Positions 52,817-64,000 are shown, counted from the first letter of the stretch. The stretch is DNA of 64,000 nt from Sphingomonas sinipercae (GCF_011302055.1 NZ_CP049871.1:950501-1014500), one strand, 5' to 3'. Program-made: numbers and translations. Notes: generated by a model from the letters alone, not told the origin.

Positions 52817-54684
52817 CGCTTGCTGGCGATATACTCGTCGATGTTACGCGCCAGCACGTCCATTGGGACGTTGCCGCCGAGCACGACCGCGTCGTCGAAG
52901 GCCTTGAGGTCGAACTTTGCCCCGAGCGCGGTCTTTGCCCGCTCGCGCTGCCGGTTGATCTCCTGGTGTCCGACCTCATAGCCTAGTGCCTGGCCGGGCC
53001 AGGTGGCGTAGCGGTCGACCTCGCTGGAGTTCGGATCGCCGACCGCGTCGAGGAAGAATTGCCGCGCCTGCTCCCGGCTCCACCTTTTGTGGTGAAGCCC
53101 GGTATCGACGACGAGCCGAGCGGCGCGGAAGGCGATCGAATTGAGGTAGCCGAGCCGGCCGACCTGGAAGTCGTCATAGACGCCAAGCTCGTCGGCCAGC
53201 TGCTCGGCGTACAACGCCCAGCCTTCGGAATAAGCGTTGAAGCTGAGCAGCGTCCGGATCAGCGGCAGCTTGTTGGCATATTCGCCCTGCCACACGTGCC
53301 CTGGGATCGCTTCGTGGTGCGTGGTCGACGGCAGGTCGTAGCGGGTGTGCTCGAATCCCGGTTTCAGGTTGATCCAGAACTTGCCCGGGACAGTGCCGTC
53401 GATCGACCCCGCACCGCCGTATGCGCCGGCAGCGCCGGGTTCCTCCTCCGGCGGCAGGCGGCGGACTTCGACATTGCCGCGAACCAGCGTGTTGAAGGCC
53501 AGCGGCATCTTCGCGCGAACGATATCGAGCCGCTGCTGGATAAACCGCATCACCTCGGCGCGACCCTTGTCATTGTCCGCGAAGCGGTACTTCGGGTCTT
53601 TCTGAAGCGCCTGCATGCGCGCACCGACGCTGCCTTGCGTGTAGCCGATACTGTCGAGGATCTGGTCCATCTGCGCGTGAAGGGTACGCAGCGTGTCGAG
53701 GCCCAGCTGGTGGATTTCGTCCGGGGTCATATCGGTCGTGGTCGAAGCCTTGACCGCCCACCGGTAATAGTCATCGCCGCCCGGCCGTGACCACATGCCG
53801 GGGATGTCCGTGGCGATTTTGCGCTGCTCTTCGAGTTCGGCAATCTGCCGGTCGAGGGCTGGGGCGACCTGCTGCCGGGCAATGGCGCGGGCGCGGGCAG
53901 CCCAGTCGCCGGCGATGCCCTTTTCCTTCGTTCGGCGCGCGATCGATTCGACCAGTGAGCCGCCGTCGCGCGCGCCCTTGGCGGTCGGCCGAAGCTGCTC
54001 AAGCGCCTTGTCGATAGCGAACTTGGGCGGCACCAGCCCTTTCGCCCGGGCGGCCTGCATCCGCGCCAGTTCGCCGTCGAGCACCGCCGGGAATTGCGCG
54101 AGCCGCGCCAGATAGGCTTCGGCATCGGCGGAGGTTTCGATCTGGTGTTCCGAATCCAGGAAGCGCGGCACATCGAGATAGGCGCCGACATTCTGGATGA
54201 CGACATAAGGCGTGTTGCGCCAACTGCCGACCGCAACGTCGCCATACGGCTGGCGGAAGCCGGCAAGCGCGGTCGAATAAGCGCTCTTCACCACCTCGAC
54301 GCTGGTCCGAGTCGAATGGTCGACGCCGGTCAGGTCGAGCGCTTCGGCACGCGCCAGGTCCGCGGCGAGCGTCCGGGCAAGCTGCGCCTGCCCCGCCGGC
54401 GAGCGATCGCTCAACCGCGACTTCAGATAGGCCAATTCCCCCTTGTCGATGCCAAGGCCCGTCGCGCCTTCGGGCGACAAGGCGAGCAGGTTCTTGCCGG
54501 CACTTTCGACGAACAGGGCGGCCGCGCGCTGATTGGCCTGCGTGTCGACCGCTGCGGGCGCGGGCGCCTGCACCAGCGGGGCGGTAACGACCTGCGCTGT
54601 CTGCGCGCAAGCGGACAGCAGCGGCATCGCCGTTGCGAGGGCCAGCAGCGAAAGCTTCGAATAGCGGTTGGGCGAACGGGTCAA
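52813..54684 (-). CDS. DUF885 family lipoprotein, putative metallohydrolase
   Basis: A 623-residue exported protein. A signal peptide with lipobox LLSAC (about residues 22-26) predicts outer-membrane or inner-membrane lipidation. The DUF885 core has the zinc-protease-like HEAIPGH motif at about residue 458 and the downstream EGWALYAEQL helix, as in M32-like carboxypeptidases. Probably a periplasmic peptidase; its substrates are unknown. The start is TTG 54684, preceded by GGAG. Confidence 0.87.
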   Translation of the reverse strand: MTRSPNRYSKLSLLALATAMPLLSACAQTAQVVTAPLVQAPAPAAVDTQANQRAAALFVESAGKNLLALSPEGATGLGIDKGELAYLKSRLSDRSPAGQAQLARTLAADLARAEALDLTGVDHSTRTSVEVVKSAYSTALAGFRQPYGDVAVGSWRNTPYVVIQNVGAYLDVPRFLDSEHQIETSADAEAYLARLAQFPAVLDGELARMQAARAKGLVPPKFAIDKALEQLRPTAKGARDGGSLVESIARRTKEKGIAGDWAARARAIARQQVAPALDRQIAELEEQRKIATDIPGMWSRPGGDDYYRWAVKASTTTDMTPDEIHQLGLDTLRTLHAQMDQILDSIGYTQGSVGARMQALQKDPKYRFADNDKGRAEVMRFIQQRLDIVRAKMPLAFNTLVRGNVEVRRLPPEEEPGAAGAYGGAGSIDGTVPGKFWINLKPGFEHTRYDLPSTTHHEAIPGHVWQGEYANKLPLIRTLLSFNAYSEGWALYAEQLADELGVYDDFQVGRLGYLNSIAFRAARLVVDTGLHHKRWSREQARQFFLDAVGDPNSSEVDRYATWPGQALGYEVGHQEINRQRERAKTALGAKFDLKAFDDAVVLGGNVPMDVLARNIDEYIASKR

Positions 54685-54696
54685 GGCAGCGCTCCG

Positions 54697-55152
54697 TCAG
54701 GAAGAGGGAAGTTGCCGGTCAGCCTCCACGATCAGGCAATTGCCTTCAACCCCCGTAATGCGCACCTGCTCGCCGGCAGCGGCCGGTCCGCCCCGCGCGC
54801 TCCACTCGCCATCGCCAAGCCGGACCCGCCCGGACTGCTCGCCGATTGCGCTGATTGCCGTGACCCTGCGCCCGATCAGCCGGGCCGACGGATCGTTGAG
54901 CAGCGGGTCCTCGCTCGGAACGACCCGGCCGCCGTACCAGCGCCGGGCGACGAAGACGGCAAGCACCGCGTAAAGCGCGAAAAGGCCGAGCTGGCCGGCA
55001 ACGCCGATCCCGAACAGGACGGTGAACAGGCCGGTCAGCATCGCCGCCGCGCCGATCCAGACCAGGAAAAAGCCCGGCGCGATCATCTCGGCGATCAGCA
55101 GGACGACCCCGCCGATCAGCCACAGCCAGCCGGGCTCGATGTTGTCCAGCAT
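54697..55152 (-). CDS. NfeD family membrane protein
   Basis: A 151-residue protein with three to four transmembrane helices followed by a soluble OB-fold domain (about residues 85-148, ending VEGNCLIVEA). It is of the short NfeD1b type that pairs with SPFH proteins. ATG 55152 overlaps the stop of the SPFH gene, so the two are cotranslated. Role in membrane microdomain organisation is inferred from the family. Confidence 0.9.
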   Translation of the reverse strand: MLDNIEPGWLWLIGGVVLLIAEMIAPGFFLVWIGAAAMLTGLFTVLFGIGVAGQLGLFALYAVLAVFVARRWYGGRVVPSEDPLLNDPSARLIGRRVTAISAIGEQSGRVRLGDGEWSARGGPAAAGEQVRITGVEGNCLIVEADRQLPSS

Positions 55153-56153
55153 CAGCCCTCCACTCGCGGCACGCCAGGCAGTGCCGGCGGCGCACCGCGC
55201 CCGGCGGAGGTTCCCTTGTTCGGTGCTGGTGCCTTCGGCGGCGAATCTCCGCCCAGCGCTTGCTTGGCGATCTCCCCAATCCCGCCGAGCGAACCGATCA
55301 ACTGCGTCGCCTCGACCGGGAACAGGATCGTCTTGGCGTTCGGCGAGCGCGCAAATTCGGCCACCGCCTCGACGTACTTCTGCGCGATGAAATAATTAAT
55401 CGCCTGCGCGTTGCCGCCGGCGATGGCGTCGCTGACCACGCGCGTCGCTTCGGCCTCGGCCATGGCTTCGCGTTCGCGCGCTTCGGCGTCGCGGAAGGTC
55501 GCTTCCTTGCGGCCCTCCGCTTCCAGGATTCGCGATTGCTTGTCGCCTTCCGCCTTGAGGATCGCCGCCTGCCGGAAGCCCTCGGCGTCGAGGATGTTGG
55601 CGCGCTTCTCGCGCTCCGCCTTCATCTGCCGGGCCATGGCGTTTGAAATGTCCTGCGGCGGCCGGATGTCCTTCACCTCGACCCGGGTGATCTTGACGCC
55701 CCAGGCCTCGGTCGCCTGGTCGACGACGACGAGCAGCCGGGCATTGATCTCGTCACGCTTGGACAGGGTTTCGTCGAGGTCCATCGACCCCATCACGGTG
55801 CGCAGGTTGGTGGTCGAAAGCGCCATCAGCGCGGAATAAAGGTCGCTGACTTCATATGCCGCCTTGGCCGCGTCCAGCACCTGGAAAAAGACGACGCCGT
55901 CGACCGCGACCATCGCATTGTCCTTGGTGATGATCTCCTGCCCCGGAATGTCGAGCACCTGCTCCATCATGTTGATCTTGCGGCCAACGCGGTAGAAGAA
56001 CGGCGGCACAAAGTTGAAGCCCGGCTGGGCGACCCGCACGAACCGCCCGAAATGTTCGATGGTGTAGCGAAAGCCCTGATGGACGATCTTGATGCTCATC
56101 ATCACGAACAGCAGCGCGAGCACTGCGATCGCGGTCATGAAAGTGGTCAGCAT
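55152..56153 (-). CDS. SPFH/Band 7 family protein (QmcA-like)
   Basis: A 333-residue stomatin/prohibitin-like protein. One N-terminal transmembrane helix (about residues 5-22), an SPFH domain from VHQGFRYTIEHFGRFVR to about residue 200, a coiled-coil stretch with AEGDKQSRILEAEGRKEA, and a Pro/Ala-rich C-terminus. I chose ATG 56153, preceded by GGGG; the longer frame to 56420 lies over the divergent gene. It forms oligomeric membrane scaffolds with NfeD. Confidence 0.92.
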   Translation of the reverse strand: MLTTFMTAIAVLALLFVMMSIKIVHQGFRYTIEHFGRFVRVAQPGFNFVPPFFYRVGRKINMMEQVLDIPGQEIITKDNAMVAVDGVVFFQVLDAAKAAYEVSDLYSALMALSTTNLRTVMGSMDLDETLSKRDEINARLLVVVDQATEAWGVKITRVEVKDIRPPQDISNAMARQMKAEREKRANILDAEGFRQAAILKAEGDKQSRILEAEGRKEATFRDAEAREREAMAEAEATRVVSDAIAGGNAQAINYFIAQKYVEAVAEFARSPNAKTILFPVEATQLIGSLGGIGEIAKQALGGDSPPKAPAPNKGTSAGRGAPPALPGVPRVEG

Positions 56154-56221
56154 GGTATCCCCCGGAATCGAGTCGACAGCGATGATGCTGCGTGGGCAAT
56201 GCGAACTAAAGGAAAATCGCG

Positions 56222-57025
56222 GTGAATAGTGAACTGTTCGACGTACGATCGGTCCTGTTCCTGCCGGCGAGCAACCCGCGCGCCATCGAAAAGGCGCGCG
56301 CCGCAGGCGCGGACATGGTGATCCTCGACCTTGAGGACTCCGTCCGGTCCGAGGACAAGGCGTTTGCCCGTCAGGCCGCCGTGTCGGGCGCTGCGCAGGA
56401 TTGGCCTTGCCTGGTCGCAATCCGCGTCAACGCGGTGGGCAGCGAATGGCACCGGGACGATCTTAAAGCCGTCGGCCGCTCGCTGGCCGACTTCGTAGTG
56501 TTGCCGCGCGCGGTTCAGCCGGACGATGCGCGAAGCGTCGCCGCCGCCACCGGCAAGCCCGTCTTGGCGATGATCGAAACCGCCGCCGGAGTCCTGGCTT
56601 CGGCGGACATCGCCACCGAATGTGCAGCACTGATTGCCGGCACCAACGATCTCGCCGCCGATCTGCGTTTGCCCGCGGGCGCAGGGCGAGGCCCGATGCA
56701 GACGGCGCTGCAGACCATCGTCCTTGCCGCTCGGAGCAGGGGCGTCGCCTGCTTCGACGGAGTCTTCAACCGACTGGAAGACTTGGCGGGCTTTGCCGCC
56801 GAAGCTGCGGAAAGCCGGCAGCTTGGCTTCGATGGGAAGTCCCTGATCCACCCGAACCAGGTGGCGCCGTGCCACCGCGCCTTCGCGCCCGCGCAAGCTG
56901 AACTTGACCGCGCCCAGCGCCTCATCGAGGCGTTCGGTGGGGGCGCCGGACGGTTCGAAGGCGAGATGATCGAGCGTATGCACGTCGAAACCGCCCGCCG
57001 GCTGATCGCCCGCGCGGGCGCTTAG
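56222..57025 (+). CDS. CitE-like CoA ester lyase (HpcH/HpaI aldolase superfamily)
   Basis: A 267-residue TIM-barrel protein. Signatures: RSVLFLPASNPRAIEKA, DMVILDLEDSV with the metal-binding acids, VLAMIETAAGV, and GFDGKSLIHPNQV. Related to citrate lyase beta subunit, malyl-CoA lyase and citramalyl-CoA lyase; the actual substrate is not determined. GTG 56222. No citrate lyase alpha or gamma genes are nearby, so it is not a classical citrate lyase. Confidence 0.9.
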   Translation: MNSELFDVRSVLFLPASNPRAIEKARAAGADMVILDLEDSVRSEDKAFARQAAVSGAAQDWPCLVAIRVNAVGSEWHRDDLKAVGRSLADFVVLPRAVQPDDARSVAAATGKPVLAMIETAAGVLASADIATECAALIAGTNDLAADLRLPAGAGRGPMQTALQTIVLAARSRGVACFDGVFNRLEDLAGFAAEAAESRQLGFDGKSLIHPNQVAPCHRAFAPAQAELDRAQRLIEAFGGGAGRFEGEMIERMHVETARRLIARAGA

Positions 57026-57492
57026 TGGCCGATCTGACGACGAAGGCGGTGCGGATTGCCGCGACCGCCGCGCATAAGCTGCTCAAGGCATTCTGGTTCA
57101 TTCGCAGGCCGCGGACGTTCGGCGCGCACGCGATCGCGCTGACGCCGGGCAACCGGCTGATCCTGGTGCGGCTCCGCTACGCGCCGGGCTGGCGGGTGCC
57201 GGGCGGCGGCAGGTCGGAGCATGAGGCGCCGGTGGAAGCCGCCTTGCGCGAATTGCGCGAGGAAATCGGCATGACTGCGCATGGCGAAGCAAAACTGGCG
57301 CGGGACTTTCAGGAACCGACCGATTTCAAGCGCGACACCGCCTCCCTCGTTATCGTCCGTGACGTCGAATACCGGCCGAAATCCTGGAATTGGGAGGTCG
57401 AGGCGGTAACCGAGACCTCGCTCGACGCGCTGCCGCAACCGATGTCGGAGATCAGTGCCCGTTGGATAGAAGCGATGCGTCCGCTGCTTTGA
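57025..57492 (+). CDS. NUDIX hydrolase
   Basis: A 155-residue protein with a full Nudix box, GGGRSEHEAPVEAALRELRE followed by EIGM (about residues 53-76; Gx5Ex7REUxEExGU). It hydrolyses a nucleoside diphosphate linked to some moiety; specificity is unknown. GTG 57025 overlaps the CitE-like gene's stop (TAGTG), so they are cotranslated. Confidence 0.9.
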   Translation: MADLTTKAVRIAATAAHKLLKAFWFIRRPRTFGAHAIALTPGNRLILVRLRYAPGWRVPGGGRSEHEAPVEAALRELREEIGMTAHGEAKLARDFQEPTDFKRDTASLVIVRDVEYRPKSWNWEVEAVTETSLDALPQPMSEISARWIEAMRPLL

Positions 57493-59010
<1,518 letters not shown>

Positions 59011-59046
59011 CCGCTCTTTCTATCTCGGCAAGCGGGAGGGTGGCCG

Positions 59047-60222
59047 ATGACACCCGCGGCCCGCCTGCAGGCCGCGATCGAGATCCTCGACCTGGTAATC
59101 GGGGCCGCGCGCGGGGAAGGGGCGCCCGCCGACGCGATCGTCACCCGCTACTTCAAGACCAGGCGCTACGCCGGATCGAAGGACCGGCGGGCGGTTCGTG
59201 AACTCGTATTCCAGGCGATCCGGCGGTCCGGCGAGCGGCCCGAAAGCGGGCGGTCGGCGATGCTCGGCCTGGCACTTTCAGAACCGGAGATGCTGGCCCT
59301 GTTCGGCGAGGGCCGGGGACCGGCACTGGCGGTCGAAGGCGAATTGGCGGCGGAGGCCCGCGTCGTGCCGCGCTGGATTGAGGCAGAATTTTCCCCGCTG
59401 GTTGGGCCGGCAGAATGGCCCGCCTTGCTGGAGCGCGCGCCGCTCGACATTCGGGTGAATATCGCGCGGACGTCCCGGGAAGCGATGCTGGCGGCGTTTG
59501 GCGGGTCCGTGCCGACCCCGCTGAGCCCGTGGGGGCTGCGGTTGCCGGTCGAATCGCGGGTCGACGACCGGGCGGAGTTCGCCGAAGGTCTCGTCGAAGT
59601 GCAGGATGAAGGCAGCCAGCTGATCGCCCTGGCCTGTTCGCCGCAAGCAGATGCTCGAATCCTCGACCTTTGCGCCGGTGCGGGGGGCAAGTCGCTGGCG
59701 CTCGCAGCCGCTGCGCCCGAGGCGGATATCTTGGCGACCGACAGCAATCGCGCGCGCTTGCAAAACCTCGTGCCCCGGGCCGCCCGGGCCGGGGCGCGGA
59801 TCGAGACCCGCTTGCTCAACCCGCCCAATGAAGTCGCGGAGCTGCCTGATTGGCGGGGAAGCAGCGATGTCGTGCTGGTCGATGCCCCATGTTCGGGCAG
59901 CGGCACCTGGCGGCGCAACCCGGAAGGGCGGTGGCGGCTGACGCCCGAGCGGCTCGACCGACTGGCGGCCTCGCAGGCCCGCTTGCTCGGCATTGCCGCC
60001 GAGCTCGTCCGGCCTGGCGGCACGCTGGTCTATGCGGTTTGCTCGCTGCTTGCGCGCGAAGGCGCCAGCCAGGTCGAACGCTTCTTAGGGGAGCGTTCAG
60101 ATTGGAACGCGCAGGAGGTGCTGGACGGGATCGGCCGGAAGGACGGGGCAGGCAAATTGCTTACTCCGGAACAGGACGGGACCGACGGCTTTTTCATCGC
60201 ACGGCTTGTGAAGCCATGCTAA
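59047..60222 (+). CDS. RsmB/NOP family RNA m5C methyltransferase
   Basis: A 391-residue protein with an NusB-like N-terminal domain and a class I methyltransferase domain. SAM-binding DLCAGAGGKSL is near residue 208, motif IV DAPCSGSGTWRRNPEGRW near 278, and the second catalytic Cys in YAVCSLL near 329. It is a cytosine-5 RNA methyltransferase; whether it acts on 16S C967 like RsmB is not certain. ATG 59047. Confidence 0.9.
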   Translation: MTPAARLQAAIEILDLVIGAARGEGAPADAIVTRYFKTRRYAGSKDRRAVRELVFQAIRRSGERPESGRSAMLGLALSEPEMLALFGEGRGPALAVEGELAAEARVVPRWIEAEFSPLVGPAEWPALLERAPLDIRVNIARTSREAMLAAFGGSVPTPLSPWGLRLPVESRVDDRAEFAEGLVEVQDEGSQLIALACSPQADARILDLCAGAGGKSLALAAAAPEADILATDSNRARLQNLVPRAARAGARIETRLLNPPNEVAELPDWRGSSDVVLVDAPCSGSGTWRRNPEGRWRLTPERLDRLAASQARLLGIAAELVRPGGTLVYAVCSLLAREGASQVERFLGERSDWNAQEVLDGIGRKDGAGKLLTPEQDGTDGFFIARLVKPC

Positions 60223-60244
60223 TGACGGACGCGTGGAGAGAATG

Positions 60245-60739
60245 ATGCGGATTTCGATGCGATTCCTGCTGCTTGGCGCCGCCGGCGCACTTGTCGCCAG
60301 CCCGGTGGTCGGCCAGCGGCCGGACAACCAGATCGCGCCGCTATCCCTCGATCTTGAACGCCAGGCCCAACGCGAAGTCGTTGCGGGTAACCTAGTGGAC
60401 GCGGCCGGCCTTCTGGAAACGGCCCTGGCCGTCGATCCGCGCAACCGTTCCGCTTTCGTCGACCTCGCCCGCGTCGCGCAGAAGCAAAAGCTGTTCGGCA
60501 AAGCCATCCGGCTTACGAACAAGGCATTGGAGCTTGAACCCAACGACCTCGACGCGATCGAGGTGCAGGGCGAAGCGATGGTTGAGCTTGGCGCTGTGCC
60601 GAGGGCGCGCGAGAACCTGGCCAAGCTGCAGCGCATCTGCACCAGCGGCTGCAGGCAGGTGACTCAGCTTTCCGCTGTAATTTCGCGCGGGCCGACGGTC
60701 GCTTCGGTCAAGCCGGCCGGCAAGTCCAAGTCTGACTAG
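60245..60739 (+). CDS. Exported TPR-repeat protein
   Basis: A 164-residue protein with an N-terminal signal peptide ending near ASPVVGQ and two to three TPR-like repeats ([18 protein letters not shown] and [15 protein letters not shown]). It probably binds other proteins in the periplasm. The start is uncertain among GTG 60233, ATG 60242 and ATG 60245; the last gives the best spacing to GGAGAG. The stop shares CTAG with convergent rsmA. Confidence 0.78.
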   Translation: MRISMRFLLLGAAGALVASPVVGQRPDNQIAPLSLDLERQAQREVVAGNLVDAAGLLETALAVDPRNRSAFVDLARVAQKQKLFGKAIRLTNKALELEPNDLDAIEVQGEAMVELGAVPRARENLAKLQRICTSGCRQVTQLSAVISRGPTVASVKPAGKSKSD

Positions 60740-61554
60740 CTGAGCTCGCGGGCAACCGCGACGAAGTCGGCGACCGTCAGGGTTTCCGCCCGCCGCTCCG
60801 GGTCGATCCCCACCGTGGCCAGCGCATCGAGCGCGCCTGGCATCTGCCTCAGGCTTGAACGCAGCATCTTGCGCCGCTGCCCGAACGCCGCCTGGGTCAA
60901 CGCTTCCATGATCGGCGCGCGAACGCCCTCTGGCGCCTCCGCGGGCACCATGTGGACCACCGCAGAGGTCACCTTCGGCGGCGGCACGAAGGCCGATCGG
61001 CTGACCGTCATCGCTAGCCGCGGATGCGAACGCCACTGCGCGGCGACCGACAGGCGGCAGTAGGCGTCGCTCCCCGGCGAAGCGACGATCCGCTCCGCCA
61101 CCTCCTTCTGGAACATCAATGTCAGCGACGCCCACCAGGGCGGCCAAGCCTCGCTGCCGAGCCACCGCAACAGCAGCGCAGTCCCGATATTGTAGGGCAG
61201 GTTGGCAACGACGTGGGCGCCGGAGCCGACCGCGGCCTGCTCGTCGATCCGCAGTGCGTCGCCTTCGATCACCGACAGGCCTGGATATTCGGCCTCAAGC
61301 TCCTGGAGGGCCGGCAGGCAGCGCCGGTCGCGCTCGACTGCGACCACGCGGGCACCGGCGTCCAGCAAGGCGCGAGTCAGGCCGCCCGGGCCGGGGCCGA
61401 CTTCGTAGACGGTCGAGTCTTGAAGGTTGCCGGGAATTGCGGCGATCCGCGCCAGCAGCTGGCGGTCGAGGATGAAGTTCTGCCCTAGCGCCTTGCTCGC
61501 ATTCAGGCCGTGCCGGCCGATGACATCGCGCAGCGGCTCGGGCCCGCCGCTCAC
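60736..61554 (-). CDS. rsmA: 16S rRNA (adenine(1518)-N6/adenine(1519)-N6)-dimethyltransferase
   Basis: KsgA-type enzyme that dimethylates two adenines at the 3' end of 16S r[13 protein letters not shown], the SAM loop [14 protein letters not shown], and NLPYNIG are visible. I chose GTG 61554, overlapping the pdxA stop (GTGA), instead of ATG 61581, which would overlap pdxA by 31 nt. 272 residues. Confidence 0.96.
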   Translation of the reverse strand: MSGGPEPLRDVIGRHGLNASKALGQNFILDRQLLARIAAIPGNLQDSTVYEVGPGPGGLTRALLDAGARVVAVERDRRCLPALQELEAEYPGLSVIEGDALRIDEQAAVGSGAHVVANLPYNIGTALLLRWLGSEAWPPWWASLTLMFQKEVAERIVASPGSDAYCRLSVAAQWRSHPRLAMTVSRSAFVPPPKVTSAVVHMVPAEAPEGVRAPIMEALTQAAFGQRRKMLRSSLRQMPGALDALATVGIDPERRAETLTVADFVAVARELS

Positions 61555-62555
61555 ACGGTTTCCAGCCGATTCTGGGCGCATTGCGCAGCCATCCGGATCG
61601 CCGCCGACAGCGGCAGCGGGTTGGCCCGGTCCTGGCCGGCGATGTCGAAAGCCGTCCCATGGTCCGGCGCGGTGCGGATGATGGGCAGGCCAAGCGTGAT
61701 GTTGACCGCTTCTTCAAAGTGAAGCGCCTTGATCGGGATCAGAGCCTGGTCGTGATAGGCGCACAGGGCCGCATCGTATTTGGCCCGTGCCGCCGCATGG
61801 AACATGGTGTCCGCGGGGGTCGGGCCGGTGACCCGCCATCCTTCGGCGCGCAAGGTCGCGATCGCCGGCTCAAGCACCTCGACGTCTTCGCGTCCCAGCG
61901 CTCCGCCTTCACCGGCGTGGGGGTTGAAGCCGGCAATCGCGAGACGAGGCTCGGCAATCCCGAACAGCCGCTGCAGCCCGCGCAAGGTCGTGCGCGCCCG
62001 CGCTTCCACCAGCGACGGCGTGAGCGCGTCGGCGACTTCGCGAAGCGGCATGTGAGTCGTCATCGGCACGGTCCGAAGCGTCGGTCCGGCCAGCATCATC
62101 GCCACGTTGCCGCCCGAAACGCCGCACCGCTCGGCGACGAATTCGGTCTGGCCGGGATGGGAAAAGCCGATGCCGTAGAGCTGCTGCTTCGACACCGGGC
62201 CGGTGACGACAGCCGATGCGGAGCCGGAGCGCGCCAGTCCGACCGCGATTTCGAGGCAATCGAGCGAGCAATGCGCGCCGGCCACGCTGGGGTGCCCGGG
62301 CGCGTCTTCGGAGGCCGACCGAATCTGCAACAATGGAAGGCCGGTATCGAAGGCCGCCTCGGCTTGACGGGGGTCGTCGACCAGCTCGATCGGACCGTCC
62401 CACACCGCCGCAATCGACTTGGGATCGCCAATTGCAACGAATGGCGGCAGCGAAAAGCGGTCGCGGTTATCCCAACACTTGGCCACGACCTCGGGCCCGA
62501 TGCCGGCCGGGTCGCCCAGCGAGATCGCGATCGGCGGAAGGGGAGACCGCCCCAT
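61551..62555 (-). CDS. pdxA: 4-hydroxythreonine-4-phosphate dehydrogenase
   Basis: NAD-dependent step of the DXP-dependent pyridoxal phosphate pathway. The start [15 protein letters not shown], the metal His residues in THMPLREV, and [13 protein letters not shown] and [12 protein letters not shown] are typical. 334 residues. It lies 11 nt downstream of surA and overlaps rsmA, the classical surA-pdxA-rsmA order. Confidence 0.96.
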   Translation of the reverse strand: MGRSPLPPIAISLGDPAGIGPEVVAKCWDNRDRFSLPPFVAIGDPKSIAAVWDGPIELVDDPRQAEAAFDTGLPLLQIRSASEDAPGHPSVAGAHCSLDCLEIAVGLARSGSASAVVTGPVSKQQLYGIGFSHPGQTEFVAERCGVSGGNVAMMLAGPTLRTVPMTTHMPLREVADALTPSLVEARARTTLRGLQRLFGIAEPRLAIAGFNPHAGEGGALGREDVEVLEPAIATLRAEGWRVTGPTPADTMFHAAARAKYDAALCAYHDQALIPIKALHFEEAVNITLGLPIIRTAPDHGTAFDIAGQDRANPLPLSAAIRMAAQCAQNRLETV

Positions 62556-62566
62556 GGCGCCAAACT

Positions 62567-63943
62567 CTAGCGGAATTCGATCACCGCATCACGGCGAAGG
62601 TCGCGCAAGTAACGACGGGCACGCGAATTGACGCGCTGCTCGTTCAACTGCGCATAGATCTGGTCCTTGGTGGGAGTCCCTTCCTGCGGAACCTCGCGGC
62701 CGCATAGGACCAGGATGCGCGCGCTGCCGTCGTCGTTGCCGATGAACGGACGGGTCGCCTGGCCGACCTGCATCTGCATCATCATTTCCTGCAGGGCCGG
62801 CGGAAGGTCGCGAAGCTTGGTGGAATCGCTCTCGACGATTTCGCCGCTGAACTCATTGGCGATCTTCTCGGCCCCGCCGCAGCCGCCGATGTTCTGCGCG
62901 GCGGCAGCGAACCGGCGCAGCGCCGCTTCAGTTTCGGCCCCGGATGAGCCCGGCAACTTGATGGTCAACTGCTTGAGCGTGAGCACGGCATTGCGCGGAT
63001 CGGGCGCGAGGAAGTTGCGGACGTCTTCAAGCCCGACAATCGACACGCCACCCGGAACCGGGATTGGGCGGCTGATGCTGCCCGGCGACATCTGCTGCAG
63101 CACGGCCGCCATCGATTCCGGCAGCTGTTCCGGGCGAACCCAGCCGAGATCGCCGCCGACCGCGGCGGTCGAAGCCTCCGAATACTGGCGCGCATAAGCG
63201 GGGAAGGATGCACCCTTCGCCAATTGCTCGAGGATCTGGGTGGCACGCGCCGTCGCCTGGGCAATGTCGCCGCCCGGCGCCGACAGGTAGATTTCGCTGA
63301 CCTTATACTGGCGCGCGCCCTTGGACGCGTTCATCCGATCGATCACCGACTTCACTTCGTCGTCGCCAACGTGGATCGTGTCTTCGATCTTGGCGCGAAG
63401 CAGCTTCTCCCAGGCCAGCTCGCCTTCGAACTGCCGGCGCACTGCCTTCAGGGACGAACCGTTCGATTCCAGATATTTGGATAGCTGCTCCTGGCTCTGC
63501 TTATTAGCCTGGGCGAGCCGAGCGATTGCGCGGTCGATGTCCTTTTCCGTGACCGTGATCTTCTCGGCCTTCGCGGCCTGGATCTGCAGCACTTCGTCGA
63601 TCAGGTTGCCGAGCACCTGCTGGCGAAGCTCGGGCATCTGCTCCTTCGGGATCGGCTTTCCGCTCGCGGCTGCAAGCAGCGCGACCCGCTGGTCGATGTC
63701 CGTCTGGGTAATGACCGCGCCGTTGACGATCGCGGTCGCCTTGACGACCGACGGCAGGGTCGTGCCGTACAGTTGCGGATTTTCCGGAAGCTTCAGGGCG
63801 CTGGCGCTGTTGGGTTGCGGCTGCGGTTGTGACTGCGGTTGTGCCTGGGGGGCAGTCTGCGCGAACGCCGCACCGGCAACGCCAATCGTTGCCGCGAGCA
63901 GGATCGAAGCCAGGCGCGAGCGCGTCGTTCTCGAAGTCACCAC
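62567..63943 (-). CDS. surA: Periplasmic chaperone / peptidyl-prolyl isomerase SurA
   Basis: Outer-membrane protein chaperone. A signal peptide (about residues 8-28, ending AAFAQ), a Gln/Pro repeat linker (about 31-45), the SurA-N helical domain (TAIVNGAVITQTDIDQRV) and parvulin-type domains, the first around GGDLGWVRPEQLP, are visible. 458 residues. Start is GTG 63943 (or GTG 63940), preceded by AAGGAAA. The upstream gene, expected to be lptD, is beyond the window. Confidence 0.93.
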   Translation of the reverse strand: MVTSRTTRSRLASILLAATIGVAGAAFAQTAPQAQPQSQPQPQPNSASALKLPENPQLYGTTLPSVVKATAIVNGAVITQTDIDQRVALLAAASGKPIPKEQMPELRQQVLGNLIDEVLQIQAAKAEKITVTEKDIDRAIARLAQANKQSQEQLSKYLESNGSSLKAVRRQFEGELAWEKLLRAKIEDTIHVGDDEVKSVIDRMNASKGARQYKVSEIYLSAPGGDIAQATARATQILEQLAKGASFPAYARQYSEASTAAVGGDLGWVRPEQLPESMAAVLQQMSPGSISRPIPVPGGVSIVGLEDVRNFLAPDPRNAVLTLKQLTIKLPGSSGAETEAALRRFAAAAQNIGGCGGAEKIANEFSGEIVESDSTKLRDLPPALQEMMMQMQVGQATRPFIGNDDGSARILVLCGREVPQEGTPTKDQIYAQLNEQRVNSRARRYLRDLRRDAVIEFR

Positions 63944-64000
63944 GTACGAATTTCCTTATTACCCAATATATTCTGCCCGAGCGCTTGGCCCTTTCCCGCT

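Noticed and set aside
63944-64000. End of lptD on the minus strand upstream of surA
   Set aside because: Several frames are open through these 57 bases and none gives a recognisable LptD C-terminus, so it cannot be called.

Overview
The window is a compact chromosomal segment of a high-GC alphaproteobacterium, most likely a member of the Sphingomonadales (Sphingomonas or a close relative). The evidence is the protein set: Sphingomonas-like Nuo subunits, a DUF1467 protein after RNase J, a ChvG/ChvI pair beside a short HPr kinase, DUF2336, LexA with GTTC-N7-GTTC boxes, and many 1-4 nt ATGA/GTGA/TAATG overlaps. I see no rRNA, tRNA, phage, IS element or CRISPR array. Nearly all of the sequence is coding and no gap exceeds about 180 bases.

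Layout. 1-1329: 3' part of efp, then an inositol-monophosphatase-family gene. 1402-17076: a complete 14-gene NADH:quinone oxidoreductase (complex I) operon nuoA-N, in which six small membrane-protein genes are inserted (one between nuoD and nuoE, three between nuoE and nuoF, two between nuoF and nuoG). It continues without a gap into birA (apparently a CTG start), coaX, rnj and a DUF1467 gene. 20527-26441: a large membrane-anchored coiled-coil protein, a nucleotidyltransferase-like/membrane fusion with a degenerate CDP-alcohol phosphotransferase motif, a DUF2336 protein and a histidine-kinase-like protein that lacks the usual phospho-acceptor His. 26438-35002: gltA-gltX, comEC, DUF4242, two VOC-fold proteins, lexA (with SOS box) and ppiD. 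35128-39442: tpiA, secG, pyrG, a GIY-YIG nuclease gene bracketed by palindromic repeats, and trxB. 39421-46207: truA-fmt, recR, a retropepsin-like protease, def, a Cys-rich copper-binding protein, rmuC (second SOS box), a lipoprotein and an SpoU methyltransferase.

46212-52312 holds a regulatory block: ptsH, an EIIA(Man)-type protein, rapZ, hprK, chvG and chvI on the minus strand, with pckA divergent. This order is conserved in alphaproteobacteria and links PTS phosphorylation, envelope/acid sensing and gluconeogenesis. 52355-64000 holds a conserved hypothetical, a DUF885 lipoprotein, an NfeD/SPFH pair, a CitE-like lyase, a NUDIX hydrolase, guaB, an RsmB-like methyltransferase, a TPR protein and the classical surA-pdxA-rsmA operon, whose upstream end lies at the window edge.

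The parts least explained by known biology are the GIY-YIG gene with its paired palindromes (38017-38401), the small membrane proteins embedded in the nuo operon (including a tandem duplicate pair missed by length-limited gene calling), and the 22.8-26.4 kb cluster of two degenerate-looking enzymes.
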